DNA of 64,000 bases from Stenopsyche tienmushanensis (GCA_008973525.1 WACJ01000528.1:2108001-2172000); one strand, 5' to 3'; positions 1 to 14,448 are shown, numbered from the stretch's first letter. Numbers and translations are program-made. Notes: generated by a model from the sequence alone, not told the origin.

Positions 1-19
1 GAAAAATAATAATTTATAG

Positions 20-2746
20 GTAAAGAGCTATCGAAAATTCCAATTCCTGTAAACTTTAGTGAACCTCTGTCTATGCTTCAAAGATTAACGGAGGAATTTG
101 AATACTCAAATATATTAGATATAGCTGCAAGATGTCAGGATCCATGCGAACAACTTGCTTACGTTGCGGCCTTTACTGTTTCATCTTATGCTACTACTTC
201 CAATAGGTATGCGATCGCAGTGAAATAATGTTTTTCCGTTTGAAACGTCTTTATTAAAATGAATTCTTTTTTTAGAACTGGGAAACCTTTCAATCCGCTA
301 CTCGGAGAAACGTTTGAATGCGACAGAATGGACGATTTAGGATGGCGAGCAATATCTGAACAAGTGAATTATTTGAAATTACATTTACGGTCATATAATT
401 TAATCTTTATAATTAACAAATATCAAATGCTCACACAGGTATCGCATCATCCACCCATGGTAGCCCAATATTGTGAGGGTATAGCCGGCTGGCGCTGTTG
501 GCAAGAGTTTACGATGACGTCCAAGTTTCGAGGAAAATATTTGCAGATTATTCCTTTAGGAAGTGCGTACGTTGAATTCGATAGCACAGGCAATCGATAT
601 AAATGGAGGAAAGTAAGTGAAAGTGCACCGCAATATTTTAAGCATTTTTTGTTGTTGTACTTTATATAATACATAAATGGCATGAAAATATTTCCATCTG
701 CGGGATTAATATTGGTAATACTCATAAATCTTGGGGGAAGGTTACCTTATGCCCGTGCAGATAACAGTCTCGCAGAATTATTAGTCATCGACTTATTTGA
801 GATGGAACTATTGATTTTTTGCAACTGTGGTTTCTCTCACTCCCTGTCTAAGAAAATGTAATAAACATATCTCATCAAAGCCCCTGACCTGATCATCTTC
901 CTTCTCAAAAGCGAATAGATCCGAATCCGCGGGGTTGAGTGCAACGCAAGGGCTTAATAGCTCCAAGGGGCCGCACCTCCACATATCAAATTCAAATGTT
1001 TATTCCAGTCATGTCGAGAAAAAGTCAATAATCAAATCATGTTAAATTTATGAAAAAATATTAATTTCAGGTTACAACTACAGTACATAACATTATTGTT
1101 GGTAAACTATGGGTGGATGAACATGGTGATATGGAAATTGCAGGAGAAGGCGCAGCTAGTGGCATTCGCTGTCACCTAAAATACTTACCTTATTCATACT
1201 TTTCCAAGGATACTCAGCGAAAAGTAACTGGAGTAGTAGAAAATGCTAGTGGAAAGGTAATTAATAGTTGTTTTTTTTTTTTAAGAATAATCAGTCGCCA
1301 CTTTTCTCTCGAGACTGCGCAGCGTGAATAAATCTTGTACACTTGGGTCTGTTTTTATGCGAAAGATACGTTCCATGGGAGTCCCATATAAAAGAATCGC
1401 TTAAAAAAGTCTTGAACTACATAGAAAACTGAGGGATAGGTTCACATATTTATCTTATAATCGCTGATTAACCCCTTAAAGAGGTAAGACACGATATTGT
1501 GTCCGAATTCCTGTGATTCAGAAAGAGTATTCTTACATGTTGAGCTTGGAGATAGACGGAGATTGTGAATGGGCGGAGATCGATAGCCCAAATTTATCGA
1601 CTAATAATTACTTAAATCGATTTCAAGTCTATTTCATGTGTATTGTTTATGTTTAGGTGAAGAAATGAATGAATGTTGTGTGCTATCAATAGTGTATATT
1701 TATTTAAATACATGTTTCATACACGCTGCAACGGTCCTGGCAGATAAGTGGATTTGTATGGATGATAAGTGGCGGACATACAAAGTTTATCACGATAATA
1801 ATCGCATAAAAACATACCCAACCGTATATCAATAAATTAACCTTTACACTGTTGGTATTGTTGGGCTCCATAATAGCGTTTCAAATAGAATGAAACACTA
1901 TGGATCGCTTTTTACAATATTTAGATGTGTATGGGTACCTTTATAGCACAACCTTGCCATTTATCTACGAGTGTATGAGTTTGCAAGACACTCTCCGTCT
2001 CCATCTATAACGATCTTTCTATATTTGAGTTCAAACGCAGCATACGCGGGATTACTCATCAACTTTGGTTGAAAATGTATTTATTCATTTATTTTTTATT
2101 TTAGCCAAAATGGGTAATTCAAGGCTATTGGGATAACAAGATAGAAATAGCCCCAGTCACAAATGCCAACTCTGATAGTACTGTCTGCAAAACGGGAAGG
2201 TTTACTACGGCCTGGGAGAGAATTTTGGCGCCTCCAGATAGTGACAAGTAATTTTATCCTTATTTTTTTTTCAATAAACAATTAAAGTATGTATTTTTAA
2301 ATCGATAATTAATTTTTCAGGTATTATAATTTTACGGTTCTTGCTGCACAACTGAACGAAATTGAAGAAGGTGTGGCCCCAACTGATACTCGCAACCGTC
2401 CAGATCAAAGACTTATGGAAGAAGGAAAATGGAACGAAGCCAACGAAGAAAAGGTATATAAACGCACATTTTTATTGTGTACGCATTGCAGAGTGATGAT
2501 TTATTTATGCGTCAATTACAGCTTCGCTTGGAAGAAAAGCAACGTGCGAAGAGACGTCAGCGTGAGTCCGAAGCCGAAGAAGCCGCGGCCAGGCGGGAGC
2601 CTCCCCTTCCTGCTTATCAACCGGTTTGGTTCACCCGACAGACGGCCCCAGCCGGATCCGCTGAGACTACGACGCATATATATAACGGCGATTACTGGCC
2701 GTGTAAAGAAAATCAAGATTGGTCACGATGTCCAGATATTTACTGA
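20..2746 (+). CDS. OSBP: Oxysterol-binding protein, C-terminal lipid-binding domain (5' end outside window)
   Basis: This is the 3' part of a sterol/PI4P exchange protein that acts at ER-Golgi contacts. Exons: 20-206, 276-363, 439-612, 1071-1256, 2105-2247, 2321-2453, 2522-2746. All junctions are GT-AG and keep phase. The 377 residues cover the ORD domain: the start matches GKELSKIPIPVNF, followed by FNPLLGETFE and the family signature EQVSHHPP, which is split exactly by the intron at 364-438. Then come SKFRGKYLQIIPLG, TTTVHNIIVGKLW, APTDTRNRPDQRLME and the conserved end DWSRCPDIY. Family knowledge: HH of VSHHPP contacts the PI4P phosphate. The PH, coiled-coil and FFAT parts must lie upstream of the window. 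Similarity follows OSBP itself rather than the shorter ORP proteins, because of the conserved C-terminal helix and CPDIF-type tail. Confidence 0.95.
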
Positions 2747-4689
2747 GTTGATTAATCTATACAATGAATATTAATGTTTACTATTTTTATTAAGAAATTA
2801 AATATATATATAAATGAATTATATAATAATGCTTAACTGTATAATTTTGGAGTTTATCATAAATTTATGTATTTAAAAAAAAAGCTGGCAAAGTTCATGG
2901 GATAATAGTCACTCGTATGTTTTGAGAATAAATAAACACTACCTATCTGTTATAAACAAGAATAATATAAAAATTACGTGTATGCATTAGAACATAGATT
3001 TTTAATCTTTTGCAATCTCACACCGAGGCCGTTGATCTTTAAATTTGTCGCCGTTGGAACTCGCCCGTTCCGAGATCTATATTTTTTTTCTCATCATTCC
3101 AGATGATTTCAATCAAAGCTGAAACGATAAAGATGAAATAGTTCTATTAACTTTAAAAAGCTTATTTATTATTGTTGTTTTAGTGTGTTAAACTTTTATC
3201 TGTTTTTAGACGGTTTTAATTTTAGGGATCGCATCCGACATTGAGAAAACGCGGACCGACAAGTTTGCGACCGCGCAAAACAGAAAGAGACTTTGTCCAC
3301 TGTAAATCTGTTTTCGGACGGTTGCTAATATTCGCTTTCCACAATGGAAGAAATTCGATGAGTAATGACAATAGCACTCAGTACGTTTTTGTAATCCATT
3401 TTGACAATATTTGCATTCTTATTACATGACAATGCCAATCTATTGTGGAAATCTTCTATTTATATACGTGATATCATTTACCAGATATTGTTAAAAATAT
3501 ATTATCTGTGTTGACGTTATTTTATTCCTTTTTTAAATGTTGAATATTCTCTTTGTAAATTGTACAGATTTCAACGCTTAATATTATATTTTGTGGCACA
3601 TGAAAGCAGAGGCGCTAACGTCGCGATTCGTAACATCATATTACCATTTAATAAAAGCATATTTCGATTATTGCTAAATTGACAATGACTAAAAGGAGAT
3701 AAATCGTGACCGAAATATGAACGAGGTGTAACCTTTTATTTACCTTTTTATCATCGAATTTGAATAAAACCGAGATGTATTAAGTAATGAGATGAAGCTG
3801 AAATTATTTATATGTACATCGAGTTGTCTAATTGTCGAGAACGATAATATTCATTCCGGACGACTCTGTGTTTGTTTGTATGTGTGTGTGTGCGCGTGAG
3901 AGAGATTATGTTGTGTTAATTGATAATACTGAAGAGTATATAAAAACCATTCAAACGATTGCAATAATAGTCCGTGTCCTGATGTCTCGAAAAGCATCAT
4001 TTTACGTAAGCTTTTAACGGCGGAGCCATTTCATATTTTGCTAAAACACAATGACAATAAATTCAGTAGACGGTTTTTTAAATTTATGACGCTTAACAAA
4101 TTATCAATTTTTAAATGCATGAATTTTATCAGTTGATTCGGAAATATTTTGTTTTTACCCGCGCGGCAAGTGTCATTTTTGAATAACTGCTCGTATCTAT
4201 AGCCTTTATGCCTTTAAAATAAAACGATGTTTCATGAATAAATTGTATTTCACGAGGGGAGTGAATGATGAAATATTTTATTGTTATTGTCACTGAAACG
4301 TGGTAAAAGCCTTTTAATTCGTCACTTCAATTGGTGAATTTAAATGTTATGGCTGTGTATAATAAATATATAAAGGCCTATAAATAATTCACTTTATAGT
4401 ATTTGTAAATTGTATATATTATCTATATACTGCTAATTAATGGAATTCCTAAAATTTTGTATAATTTCTGGAAGTTGCAATTATAGACTATCAGTTTTAT
4501 TTGTTGTTTTATTATAAAACCTATCTCATCATTGATTTATCAAATTACCTAAAACAGTGCTAAAGTTACACTCATCACACAAAATAAAAATTTTACATGA
4601 AGAGCATTTATTAAACTTACTGAAACAACATCAAATAACTAAAAAAGATATTTATTGCAGTCTGGAACTATGTTTTCCACAAATAGTAT

Positions 4690-4810
4690 ATATATGAGGA
4701 TGTTCCGATCACGAGGCGCTCATTCGTCATATCAGCGGTCCGAAAAACGGAACCGATTGGACGATTAGGGCTTTTTGCGGCATTTTCTATGATCTTAAAA
4801 AACAGCCCGT
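4690..4810 (+). repeat. Dispersed repeat A, copy 1
   Basis: This shares the block 'ttcgtcatatcagcggtcc', the text 'cggaaccgattgga' and 'ttttgcggcattttctatga' with copies at 23165-23480, 24560-24690 and 47515-47800. The family is unidentified. A small hairpin sits in the middle (see findings). It is probably a fragment of a transposable element. Confidence 0.6.
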
Positions 4811-6182
4811 TGTGGTCACAGTACACTTACTTTATGAACTTACCTCGCACATAAAAACTATATGTTTACTTTTATGCAATCTTAACATTCATTTTAAATT
4901 AATGCATTCAGAGTCTGCGAGACTAATGGTTAGTGATCTAGGGGTTGATTGCATTATGTGGTTTTTGGAAAGCATTATAATATCACTATTACATTTATAA
5001 ATATCATAGGTCTCCAATAATCCAAAAAAACCCTTAACACATTTTCATATTCCTTACGCACTTATCTCTTTGTAAACATTCATTTTACAAACAGATCCAC
5101 AGTGTTAGGGTCCATTAATAGAATTCATATATATTTTCGATTAAAACCATTTAATTTGACTGATGCGGATATATATATATATTAGAGATTACATTGAAGA
5201 TTTAAAAAAACTTTTAAATTAAGATTCCCCATCAAAATTTAAATACAAGAGAGTTTGCGTCGCAAGAAATGAGAACAAAATGAAAATAGATTTTATGCTT
5301 TATTGATTTCATTGCTTAAAATTAGTGACTGTACTTGGCATTAAATAATAACACTCTCGATAAGTCGAATTTTTGTTTTTGTCAGTTTCATAACAATTTC
5401 ATATAAAGTACTATTAAAAAAATATAACACAAATATACAATTAATAAAATTAATTCATCTTTACAACTGGTTTGATCTTGAAATAAATTCACAAATAAAC
5501 ATGAGATTCTTACAAATACGTTTTGGAAAAACACGAAAATCTAAATAAAAAAAGGATGAGCCGTTATAAAATCATATTTCGCTATTCCAGTGAAATAATT
5601 TATTACGATTGTATCGATTGGGGCTTTGAAATCATAATTTAAATTTTTGACGACGGGGCAAATCCTTGTAGCTAAAATCCGCATTAAATATACATTTGCC
5701 AACATTAGTGAATATATAAGGCACTGATTTCATAAGCCTGCGGGCAGTGGTTGATCATTTTTGACGTGAAAAAAACCTAGTTTTAAAATCAGACGTGCAT
5801 GCAAATACAAATTATTAGCGATCATTGAAGGCGGCATCCTCTGACCGTTAAAACGTCTTTAGTCTCATCATTTATTCGTATTTAAATCACCATCAACGCG
5901 AGCAACGGATTAAAATACGTTCTTAATTTGAAACCGAAACGATTAAAATTGTACACTGAAAAACTTCCAAATAAAAATATTATATAAGTACAATTGAATG
6001 CTTGTTTCGATTTTAAATTAAACACATTTATATATACGCGTGACTTGCGTGAATCTTAAAAACCCTATTATAACACGCGTGTTTAAACAAAGTCTAACAA
6101 CCAACAACGGAATTTACACAAAACCATATTATTTATCTACAAAATTAAAGCCCCTCTCTATGCAACTATAAATACTTAATCA

Positions 6183-6325
6183 TAGATCACTAATCATATT
6201 TTCGAGTCTGTCTACGCAATTATGTGTTGATGATTGATGTGCACACGCAGTGAGTACGCCAAGTTCGGCAACTTGCATCACGTCAAATGCGTTCCGAGTC
6301 TGTGAAACTAATGATTAGTGATCTA
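6183..6325. mobile_element. Small inverted-repeat element (MITE-like)
   Basis: The 15-bp end TAGATCACTAATCAT at 6183-6197 is repeated perfectly in inverted orientation at 6311-6325. The element is 143 bp and the outermost TA may be a target duplication, as for Tc1/mariner-type MITEs. A related element lies at 48331-48505 and shares both the end and internal text such as 'cacgcagt'; a single related end lies near 4920-4945. Confidence 0.65.
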
Positions 6326-7181
6326 AGGTTAAAATTTTTTGAATGTAAATTCTCTTTCTTTGTTGAAATGATCTATTATTATATATGTTACAGCGATTTA
6401 ATTAGGACGCGTTTTCACTAGTTGAAACTAGTTTATACTGGATACCTTTGTTACATCTGTTTCAAAATTCTATAATAACTTCTGCATTGACCCAATATTA
6501 TTTGTAAGCATTTTATAAGCAACAAATACACTGGAATAGCAATAGAGTACAGACGCGTTGAAAATACTTTACTTTTCAGCCTCTTTATCACAATTTAAAT
6601 AAGATAGTTTTCGCAAAGTATTTTATTGTCAATTTGAAACATGATATTTTACCAACAAGAATATTTACGCAACTGATTTTTCGTTAAAAAATATTCAAAT
6701 GAATAAATTTGTCGATTATTATAAGCCAAGACTAAACAAAAATAGGCTTTCAGCCTAAACAATCTTAATTGAATATCACATTTGAATATGTAAAAAAAAC
6801 CTGGTCGAGATAAAACTTTATGGCACAAAAAAGACGGCCAATCAATAAACGCGCATTGTAAAAATAAATACAATAATGCCACAGAATCATATCGAACGCG
6901 ATATGTAAATGATTTTTAAAACACTCACGTTTCAGTCTTTCGTCCGAGACCGAAATTCCGTCTATCTTTTTTGTGCCACCAAATTTACGTATTTACAGAA
7001 TATTCATGTTCGAGAATTTATATTCGTTCACAGTCTGCTCGCAGATTTGACGCGCGCTATGCTTTCGCGCGCTATTAAAACATCGACGAGCGTCCCTCTA
7101 AAAAGCTCACTCGTTCGTCGTAATCACATTCGATCGGGGATTTGGTGCAAAACTCAACACGGCTCGGCTTTTCGAACTCCG

Positions 7182-10100
7182 CTAAAAACTAATTGACGAT
7201 ATATACTTGAGCTTGTCCTTCAAGATATGTTTGAGTGAATTCACGGACTTTTCGTGGCTGTCTTTTAATTTGACGGTGACGGTGTTTGAATCGCCGATGA
7301 CGATGGATAAATTGCTAAAGTGATCCGATAGATCTTTGGGTCCCTCGGGCGAATTCCACATATCCAAATTGTTGGATAGAGTTTTCACGCACGTCGATAG
7401 TCGATCTAGCAAAGAAATGACCGGTTCCGTCGGGGCTGGTTCCGTATGCACCGCCACGTGAGATCCTTTCTTTTTAGCCTTTTTCGAATTTATCTGTTTC
7501 ACAATGTCGCAGCAAACACCCGCGACGGTCGATAGTATAGTTATCAGCTGCAAAGGGATAAAAATCAAAATTAGTTGCATTCGGCGGCTTTCAACGGTAT
7601 TAATCGTTAATGAATTTACCTCGACGAAATTCACTATTGTTTCCAAAGTCTCCCTGCATGTCCAAAGAGGGTCGATATTGGAGATTTGCTGATTTAATGC
7701 GTTACATGTGAAATTTAAACATTTGTCCAAATTCACTTCACATTCCTTTACTAGTTTCGTCACTAAATCAAAATCACTTTTAACGTACAGCATCACTAAG
7801 GTAAAAGCATTGTGATACATTTCTCTAAAAGGCATTGACGAATTTACAAAACTTATTATTCTAGAAGGCAGGGGACTAGTGACACTTATCCGATTGACAG
7901 GAACGAATTTTTCATTTTCAGCCTCTTTAAAAAGTCTATCGAATGTACCCAACGTTTCTTCTAAAGTCTTTATTTCTTGCTGAAAATCTACTTCAGAATC
8001 CGAAGTCCGATTGGCAATATTTACACTGCATATGAGACACTGAATGAGCACATACTTTATTCTAACGTAAGACTTGTCTTGGTTAAACTGCTTCAGAGGT
8101 GCGTCCTTATCTTCTATGGTGAGAGGATCCCAATTAGTAAATACGCCTAGGTCACGGTTATCTCTAAAAGCATAAAATTCAATGAAAAAAAAACATCCCG
8201 TCGGCTGATCAATATCTCCGAATTGTGCCGTACAAACCTCAAATTATCCCAATTGATTACATTTTCGGGAGAAGAGAGATAAACCTGGGAGAGTAGACGC
8301 ACAGCAGCCGAATGCGATGGCACCATAACGATAGATAATATCGTCTTTTCTACTAAAACTAGAGCCCGCTGTAAAGATCCATGCAGGCGTTCTCTCCATT
8401 CCATCAACTCTTCCAATTTCATAAAAGATCCATATTTATAAGAGAAGGTGAGATGATCTACGCTCTGTTAATAAAACAAAAATTTAGACAAATTTATACG
8501 AATAAGGATCAAACAAAAAATATTAGTTATACATTTGAAAGATTCGAAAGGATATAAAAACAATTTAATATTACTTTAAACTTTGTAGTATAGGTTTTAG
8601 TAATTGTAGATTTAAAGTCATTCAATATTTTGTTAAAATAATGTAAAAAATTCATAATAAATGATTTTCTGGTATAAACTACATTTTTATTTTTCGAAGA
8701 CACACTTCTTGATAATAATATCAGGTGTATGAATAAGTTCTTGCCGTTTTTCATCGCGTCTTCATAAGAACTGAAGTGCTGCGAGTGGAGTAAAACGTTC
8801 AAAACAAAATCCCGATTTTTTACGATGTTATGAGCACTATAGTGTACGCAAATCGGTGCTGGAGCACGCAACACGTAGTAGCCGAAGGTACTAGAAGCGT
8901 TGGTATCATTTCGACAGAGCGTCGGTTATCATCAGTTCAGCTTTGAACAGATCAGATCCTTCCACGGAAATCGACAGGTCAAGAGTCAATCAAGTTTTAG
9001 TGACGATGCAAGTGCCGGCAAAAAAAGCTAAAACGCTTAGAACGGAACCGCACTTCTCTCCATTGCACCTCCGACCTTCAGAAATAAATTCTTCCAATAT
9101 ATATAAGATCGAAAGATGAATTACTGAAGAGATGTTTAGGTGGTCACACAGAATGCAAACGAATGTTTCAACTCGACGTTTGGCAACTACATTCTGACCT
9201 GAAAGTAATCAAGGTTGCTGCATTTATGGTTTCTGCCTTATTCAACGAAGGGAATTCAGCACTTTTAATGAATATGAACGAGCTGAGAGTAGTTATTGGC
9301 TCGCAGAACTTTAATTATGTTCGGCAAATGCATAAGAAGCGCGTCAACTGACAGAATAGACGCAGGGCAGCGGAGACCAAGAAAGCTCGGAAAGCTCGAA
9401 AAAAAGAGATACAAACTCAAAATTATGCGTATGAAGAAGACGAAGAGTTGCTATATGGTACTGGAATAGCTGATTAACCACTGAGTAATTTATATAATTT
9501 ATTACTGCCTTAAATTTCTCATTTTCGGTAATTTTATTTTCAAACGCGTTTTTCTCGAAACAACTTTTTTTCAACTGGTGGGAACTCCAACTCAAAAAGT
9601 TGTAAACCGATTATTTAAGATATTTATGTAAAGATTTTATACTTAATTCTAATCGACATGAAGCTAATTCCGAGATAATATTATTATTTAAAGTGTGATT
9701 TTTATTACAAAGAAGGTGCAAAATAATAGCGACCTGGCGGAAATTAATTTTAAAAAAATTCAGAGTTACTTCAAAATATTAATAGGATATTCTCAAAGTT
9801 TAAACAAATTCAAATGATTCTTTCCCTGTTAAAAAAAAACTGCCTTCTAAACTGGTTTCCCCCTTTAATTGGATTAGAGCACATCGTAATACCAGCTGAT
9901 CCCAACAAATAAAAAGCATGAGCTTGGAACAACGGATATTCCGCTTTGTATAACCATTCACGGTACCGCGTAAAAGATCTTTTATTTAGAGCCGCCAAAA
10001 TACGCCATCTGATGACAAAGCGGCAGGAACTTATTCACGCGCCCAATATATTGCTTTTTATAGGATTTCTCGTTACAAGGAGTTATAAACATCATGTGTA

Positions 10101-13100
10101 CGAAAATTTGGTTATCGTTAATGTTACATTGCATCCGGACTAACATCCTTATAAGTGTGCGTGAAGAATTTGTGAGTGATCTCATAAGCCAATGCTGCCG
10201 TATTGTGAAGAGCACTTGAACCTAATAAGGCGACGTGAACATAACCCAGCGAATCCAACTGCACGTGTTTAACATCTAGCGATTCGTATATGGAGTGAGC
10301 GCCAATTCCGCAACCTTTAATCAAAATTATGCATTTTAAATATCAGCGCGTTTAAAATCACGATATACACATGAAAATTAACGTCGCATAATCACCTAGC
10401 ATATGATAGAATTTGATGCATAAAAGTTTGCAGTGAAAATTGCTGGGACTGTTTTCCAAAACGTATTCTAGCAAACATAGTGCCTCGACTAGAGTTTTTG
10501 AACTCGAACATTTCAACGCTGTAACAAAATAAAACATTATTATTTTAATATTGATTCGTTAAATTGGAGTATCCATAAAGAGTTAGATTTATCCATTACC
10601 AAGATCGTAACAAAGATGCGCAGCCAACAGGGAGTAAGGATCATAAGGTGCACGTTCAGTAGGACTACGAGGCGGACATAGAGCTGCACGTTCACAATGT
10701 AAAGCGAGCGTCGAGGCTAAAACTCGTGCATGTTCTTCCGCTAGAACTGCTTGTCTTCCACAAGTCCGACCCAATTGCAACGAGCAAATGTGCCGTTGCA
10801 TTTGTTCATCCTAGAAAAATGTTAAATGTTAAATAAACGCAAACTCTCGCAATGTCTCGCATAACAGTTTGTGATGCGAGTGATATTTTTACTATGCCTA
10901 TGTTATTACCGCAAGTGTAAACAATAAGTTGACAAAGTTTTATCGGATGAACGATATGGCAGCGTATTAAATACGGACAAACAAACATTGATTTTTATAC
11001 ATTAGAAGACTATGCCTTTGTTACTCGCGTAATCCTTAGCAATATGTGGACGAAGTTTTATCGCATTCTGATGAACGGTATGGCAGCGCATTACATACAA
11101 ACAAACAGATATTATTTTTTATATATTAACACGTCTCCATCGGTAATTTATTTCAACTATTTAAAATTGATATAATTTTCTGGTTAGCTTCAGCAAGTTT
11201 GAACCAGTCTAGTACTAACTTAACAAGCTGGTAATAGTCTAGCAACTCCCTCCCCTCCCAAAGCCAATGGCACTCAGTCGCCAGACGTCGCGTGGAATAA
11301 TTTTCATTGATCAAAAAGGAAAAACGATCAACGTCGAGTATTATGGGAACTTGTTGTAACGTTTGAATATAAATAAATACGCTTACATTTTGCGGAAGAC
11401 AAATGGAGCTTATTCCAACAGTGTCTGTAAATCGTTGAGCGAGAGCATCCCTTTTGCTTTCTTCGACCAACGACAAATACGGTCTCAAATCGCTCGCGGA
11501 ACAAGCTTTATGGCCAAACACTCGGAAGTAATCGACTAATAAATCCGCAGCGTTTCCAATTAAACCTGAAAATCATGAAAATTGGTTAGCGATATTGAAA
11601 TTTAATCACAATTTGCATGAGATGAACAAAAAAAAATCAGACTTACCTTCCGGATCTTTATTTTCTTCTCGTAGTCTTTTATATAATTCCAATCTAGCTA
11701 AATACGGCCCTCTCAACAGTTTTCCTTTTTCTGTGACGTTTTCGATGATCTGCGATAAGAACTCGTGACATTTTTCAGATGTATCGTCGACGTGTTCCAG
11801 AATACCATTTTTCATATTATTTTTGTCCGCTTTGCTATTTTTCTCGGCGTCCATCGAATTGTTATTTTCGGCCGCCTCCATCAGTTTGAATGACGATTGG
11901 AAATACAGTTGGTAAAAATCCCATCTATCGGGATTGTCCCAAATGAGCTCCTTACATAGAATGTTGAGCTTGTTCCATTGTTTGAGTTTGACAAGAAACG
12001 GTAGACTAGCTTGAGGCAATGCACCGGGCATCAGCTGTTTTCCCAGAGGAGTTTCTAGGAATTCCAAAGCTTCGTTGAATTTATTCTGAAGCTCTAAAAT
12101 CATAATGTACAGTTGGACTTCTTGTTCGGCTTCCAGCTTATTTTCGTTGATGAATTTATCGACCATGCGTTGCGCCAGCACAAGAAATAGATTTCGCTTG
12201 ATGGGATCGGTGGCTCCGGCTCCTTTGGTCGCCTGAAAGTATACAATGATAAAATTAGATTTATTTTCATCTTAGACGTATCGTCGGACGCGGATATCGC
12301 ACCTGTAAGACCACGCTCATGACTCCCCAAAAATAGTATGGATTTTTCGATTTGAGCCGATACAACGCCATCGCAGTGTGATGTTGTTTTTCTAAATCGG
12401 TCACTCTCACATAGGCCATGAACAGATGAGTGTATAATTCTTCGCTGGTTGGTTCTTTCTTGACCGCAGAATCGTACATTAAACATACTTTTTCCACTGT
12501 TTAAAAAAAAACAAACATTTAAAACAATAATAATACATAATAATAAATAATTATTGCAAGAGAGCGTATATCGTACATCGGTGCGTTTCTCTGTAGACGA
12601 TGGTCATGACGAGAAGAGTCGCATCGTCGGTGGGTATGTCCGCCGCTAAAGCGTCGATCAATGTCAAGGCGTCTTTCTCTCGGCCGAGTCTAAGAGTAGC
12701 CAGACTTTTGAGTGCCCGTGCGCATTGGAGGCATGGCCATTTTTTTAATACTTTTTCAACTTCTTGGAGTGCTTTTTTATTGCTGCCGCAATCTAGCAAA
12801 TCTGAAATGCATCACGTTATTTTACTATTGCAGATTATCCATGCTGGAAACATGTTAATTGATTTTTTCTTATATGATTATATGGTTGGGGCTGAGCTGC
12901 AGACTACTGACGGGTTCGCGACGGGTTGATTAAGTGCCAACAAATCTATCAAAACGCAATGAAGAACCGTTGACCAAGGCTCCTCGTTTTGGAATAATGC
13001 CGCCAATAAACAGGTTGTGGTACTCGACACCATAAAAAGGCGCATTCAGGAGTATTTTGGCGACGTCATATGAAACCGAAAATTTGATCTCCTGCACTGG

Positions 13101-14448
13101 ATAATACAGAGAAAAAACATCGGTCATTAGAGTCCAGTGGACGACTTTACGGCTGAAGAACCGCCGATAGTGGAGCAGTCTTAACATAGGATCATTTATA
13201 CGGTCAGCAGTCGACAAAATCAGAATGGGTTGCCAACGTTCTTCGAGGACAAGGAGCATAAAGAAGAGGATATGATATTCGATGCACGAAAAAGCCTTAC
13301 TGTTATTGAAAGACTTTTTAAATGTATTTTACCATTTCATTAATTCTTTCGGTCGTTTTTAATCAGCGTAACTCGTGCGTATATTTAGAACAGTATTTTT
13401 GTAACGTATATAGTAAATATACAGTCAATTCGCGAACATGAGCCCGGCAGGAGATTCAAAATATTGGATAGAGGTAAAATCTTGCCTCTTAAGCATTCTG
13501 CAGGTCCTTGTCAACATATGAAGATTCGGATGCAGATACGCTCCCACGGTTTAATAAAAAACGAGCAGAAGCAATACCAATTAGCGCTCAATTAGTTCTT
13601 CCGTAAGAAACTAGGACTATAAGAACATTTTGATGTCTGGCTGGTTGACTAGATTGAAGCAACGATGTGGGATTTGACATCTCGCAATTTAGTGAGAACA
13701 CCTCAGTTCCTGCTATGTTGAAGCTGTTGATGAATTTTGCGTATACTTTTGAGAATATTTGTAAAAAGAACCTAACCAAATCTATAACAAAGAGAGAACA
13801 AAAATAAACTTTTGATGATCAGGAAAGCTAAGAAACCTCGATTTTTTAACAATTCTAAATATAATATATTTGAAACCAAGTAAATGTTTCATGATTCGGA
13901 TTATCTGGACCCTTCCTCTCCATGACAAAGACCTGGATAATCGAGTATACTGTTTGAAGCATATAAAATGATACTTTTAACTGGCGACCTGAGGAAAATT
14001 TTATAAACGAGATTTTGTTCGACTTTTGCGAGAGATTTATTAATGAACTTCGGAAGAATTCGTCGTCGCAGTTGACGAAGTCGAGTCTCGTGGAATGGTA
14101 CCGATCTAAACGAATTTCAACCTTCGGCAGAATTATTTTTCGCGTCACAATACGTCAGACTCGCGTCAAAATATCACATTCGTAAGATCCGCAGTCAAGT
14201 AGTCGCTAAAGACGTTCGCTTGGAATTCGTTCGCTATAAATTGGACTCGTATCAGATAAAGGAACACAAATAGTGCGAATTGAAACCGTGTAGATTTTGA
14301 ATGAGAATTCGGGGTAGAACGGCGCAGAGGGAAAGAATCGAGCGGAGAAAAAAGAGAGGCGCGGAGTAGCGGAGAACCGACCGTAAATGGGGCGCAGACG
14401 TCGTTCAACTTGATAGTTATCACGCACGTGCAGAGACCGAGCCGCCAT
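7182..14448 (-). CDS. NAA25: N-alpha-acetyltransferase 25, NatB auxiliary subunit
   Basis: This is the ribosome-anchoring auxiliary subunit of NatB, which with NAA20 acetylates nascent chains starting Met-Asp/Glu/Asn/Gln. Exons in transcript order: 14448-14382, 12801-12577, 12496-12303, 12232-11647, 11565-11387, 10810-10600, 10518-10396, 10314-10145, 8464-8238, 8163-7620, 7547-7182. They splice in phase to 963 residues, against about 970 in human. Landmarks shared with the family are RRLRPIYD near residue 20, LFMAYVRV and [11 protein letters not shown] in the N-terminal TPR part, [11 protein letters not shown], then [16 protein letters not shown] and [15 protein letters not shown]. The Met at 14448 fits the usual N-terminal spacing before RRLRPIYD; an in-frame Met five codons upstream is possible. 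Intron 8 (8465-10144) holds a transposon remnant, and intron 1 is 1.6 kb. Confidence 0.94.
8825..9876 (+). mobile_element. DNA transposon remnant in NAA25 intron 8 (possibly Kolobok-like)
   Basis: A decayed coding strip runs from about 9006 to 9478. It starts [11 protein letters not shown] and has a frameshift near 9113, then [17 protein letters not shown] and a FNEGNSA motif, and ends LLYGTGIAD. The pattern CL-G-T-(8-10)-W ... FN-G is, as I recall, typical of the C-terminus of a multicopy transposon-borne protein. A second copy lies inverted at 46464-47330. Both share the end GGTTTC(A/C)CCC followed by a TTTAA context, which fits a TTAA-targeting element such as Kolobok. Assignment to superfamily is an inference. 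It lies antisense to NAA25. Confidence 0.6.
12930..13259 (-). other. Unexplained 109-codon open frame inside NAA25 intron 1
   Basis: This is an uninterrupted frame on the same strand as NAA25, lying in its first intron. The predicted peptide mixes hydrophobic and charged residues (for example [19 protein letters not shown]) and looks more protein-like than most chance frames here, but I recognise no domain. It could be an alternative exon, a decayed mobile-element fragment or chance. Confidence 0.25.

Larger units (their letters stand above)
2747..7181. other. AT-rich intergenic region between OSBP and NAA25
   Basis: The region holds the OSBP 3' untranslated end, with AATAAA-type signals near 2927, then about 4 kb of AT-rich DNA. 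I see no conserved gene; the small open frames here (60-95 codons) have no recognisable motifs. A GT-rich run lies near 3875-3895. It also holds a copy of dispersed repeat A (4690-4810) and two copies of a small inverted-repeat element (around 4905-4945 and 6183-6325), listed separately. Confidence 0.6.

Noticed and set aside
11153..11386. In-frame continuation of NAA25 exon 5 past 11387
   Set aside because: The next exon at 10810 restores the conserved family sequence directly after the donor at 11386; the read-through is chance intron sequence although it includes a TLQQ string.
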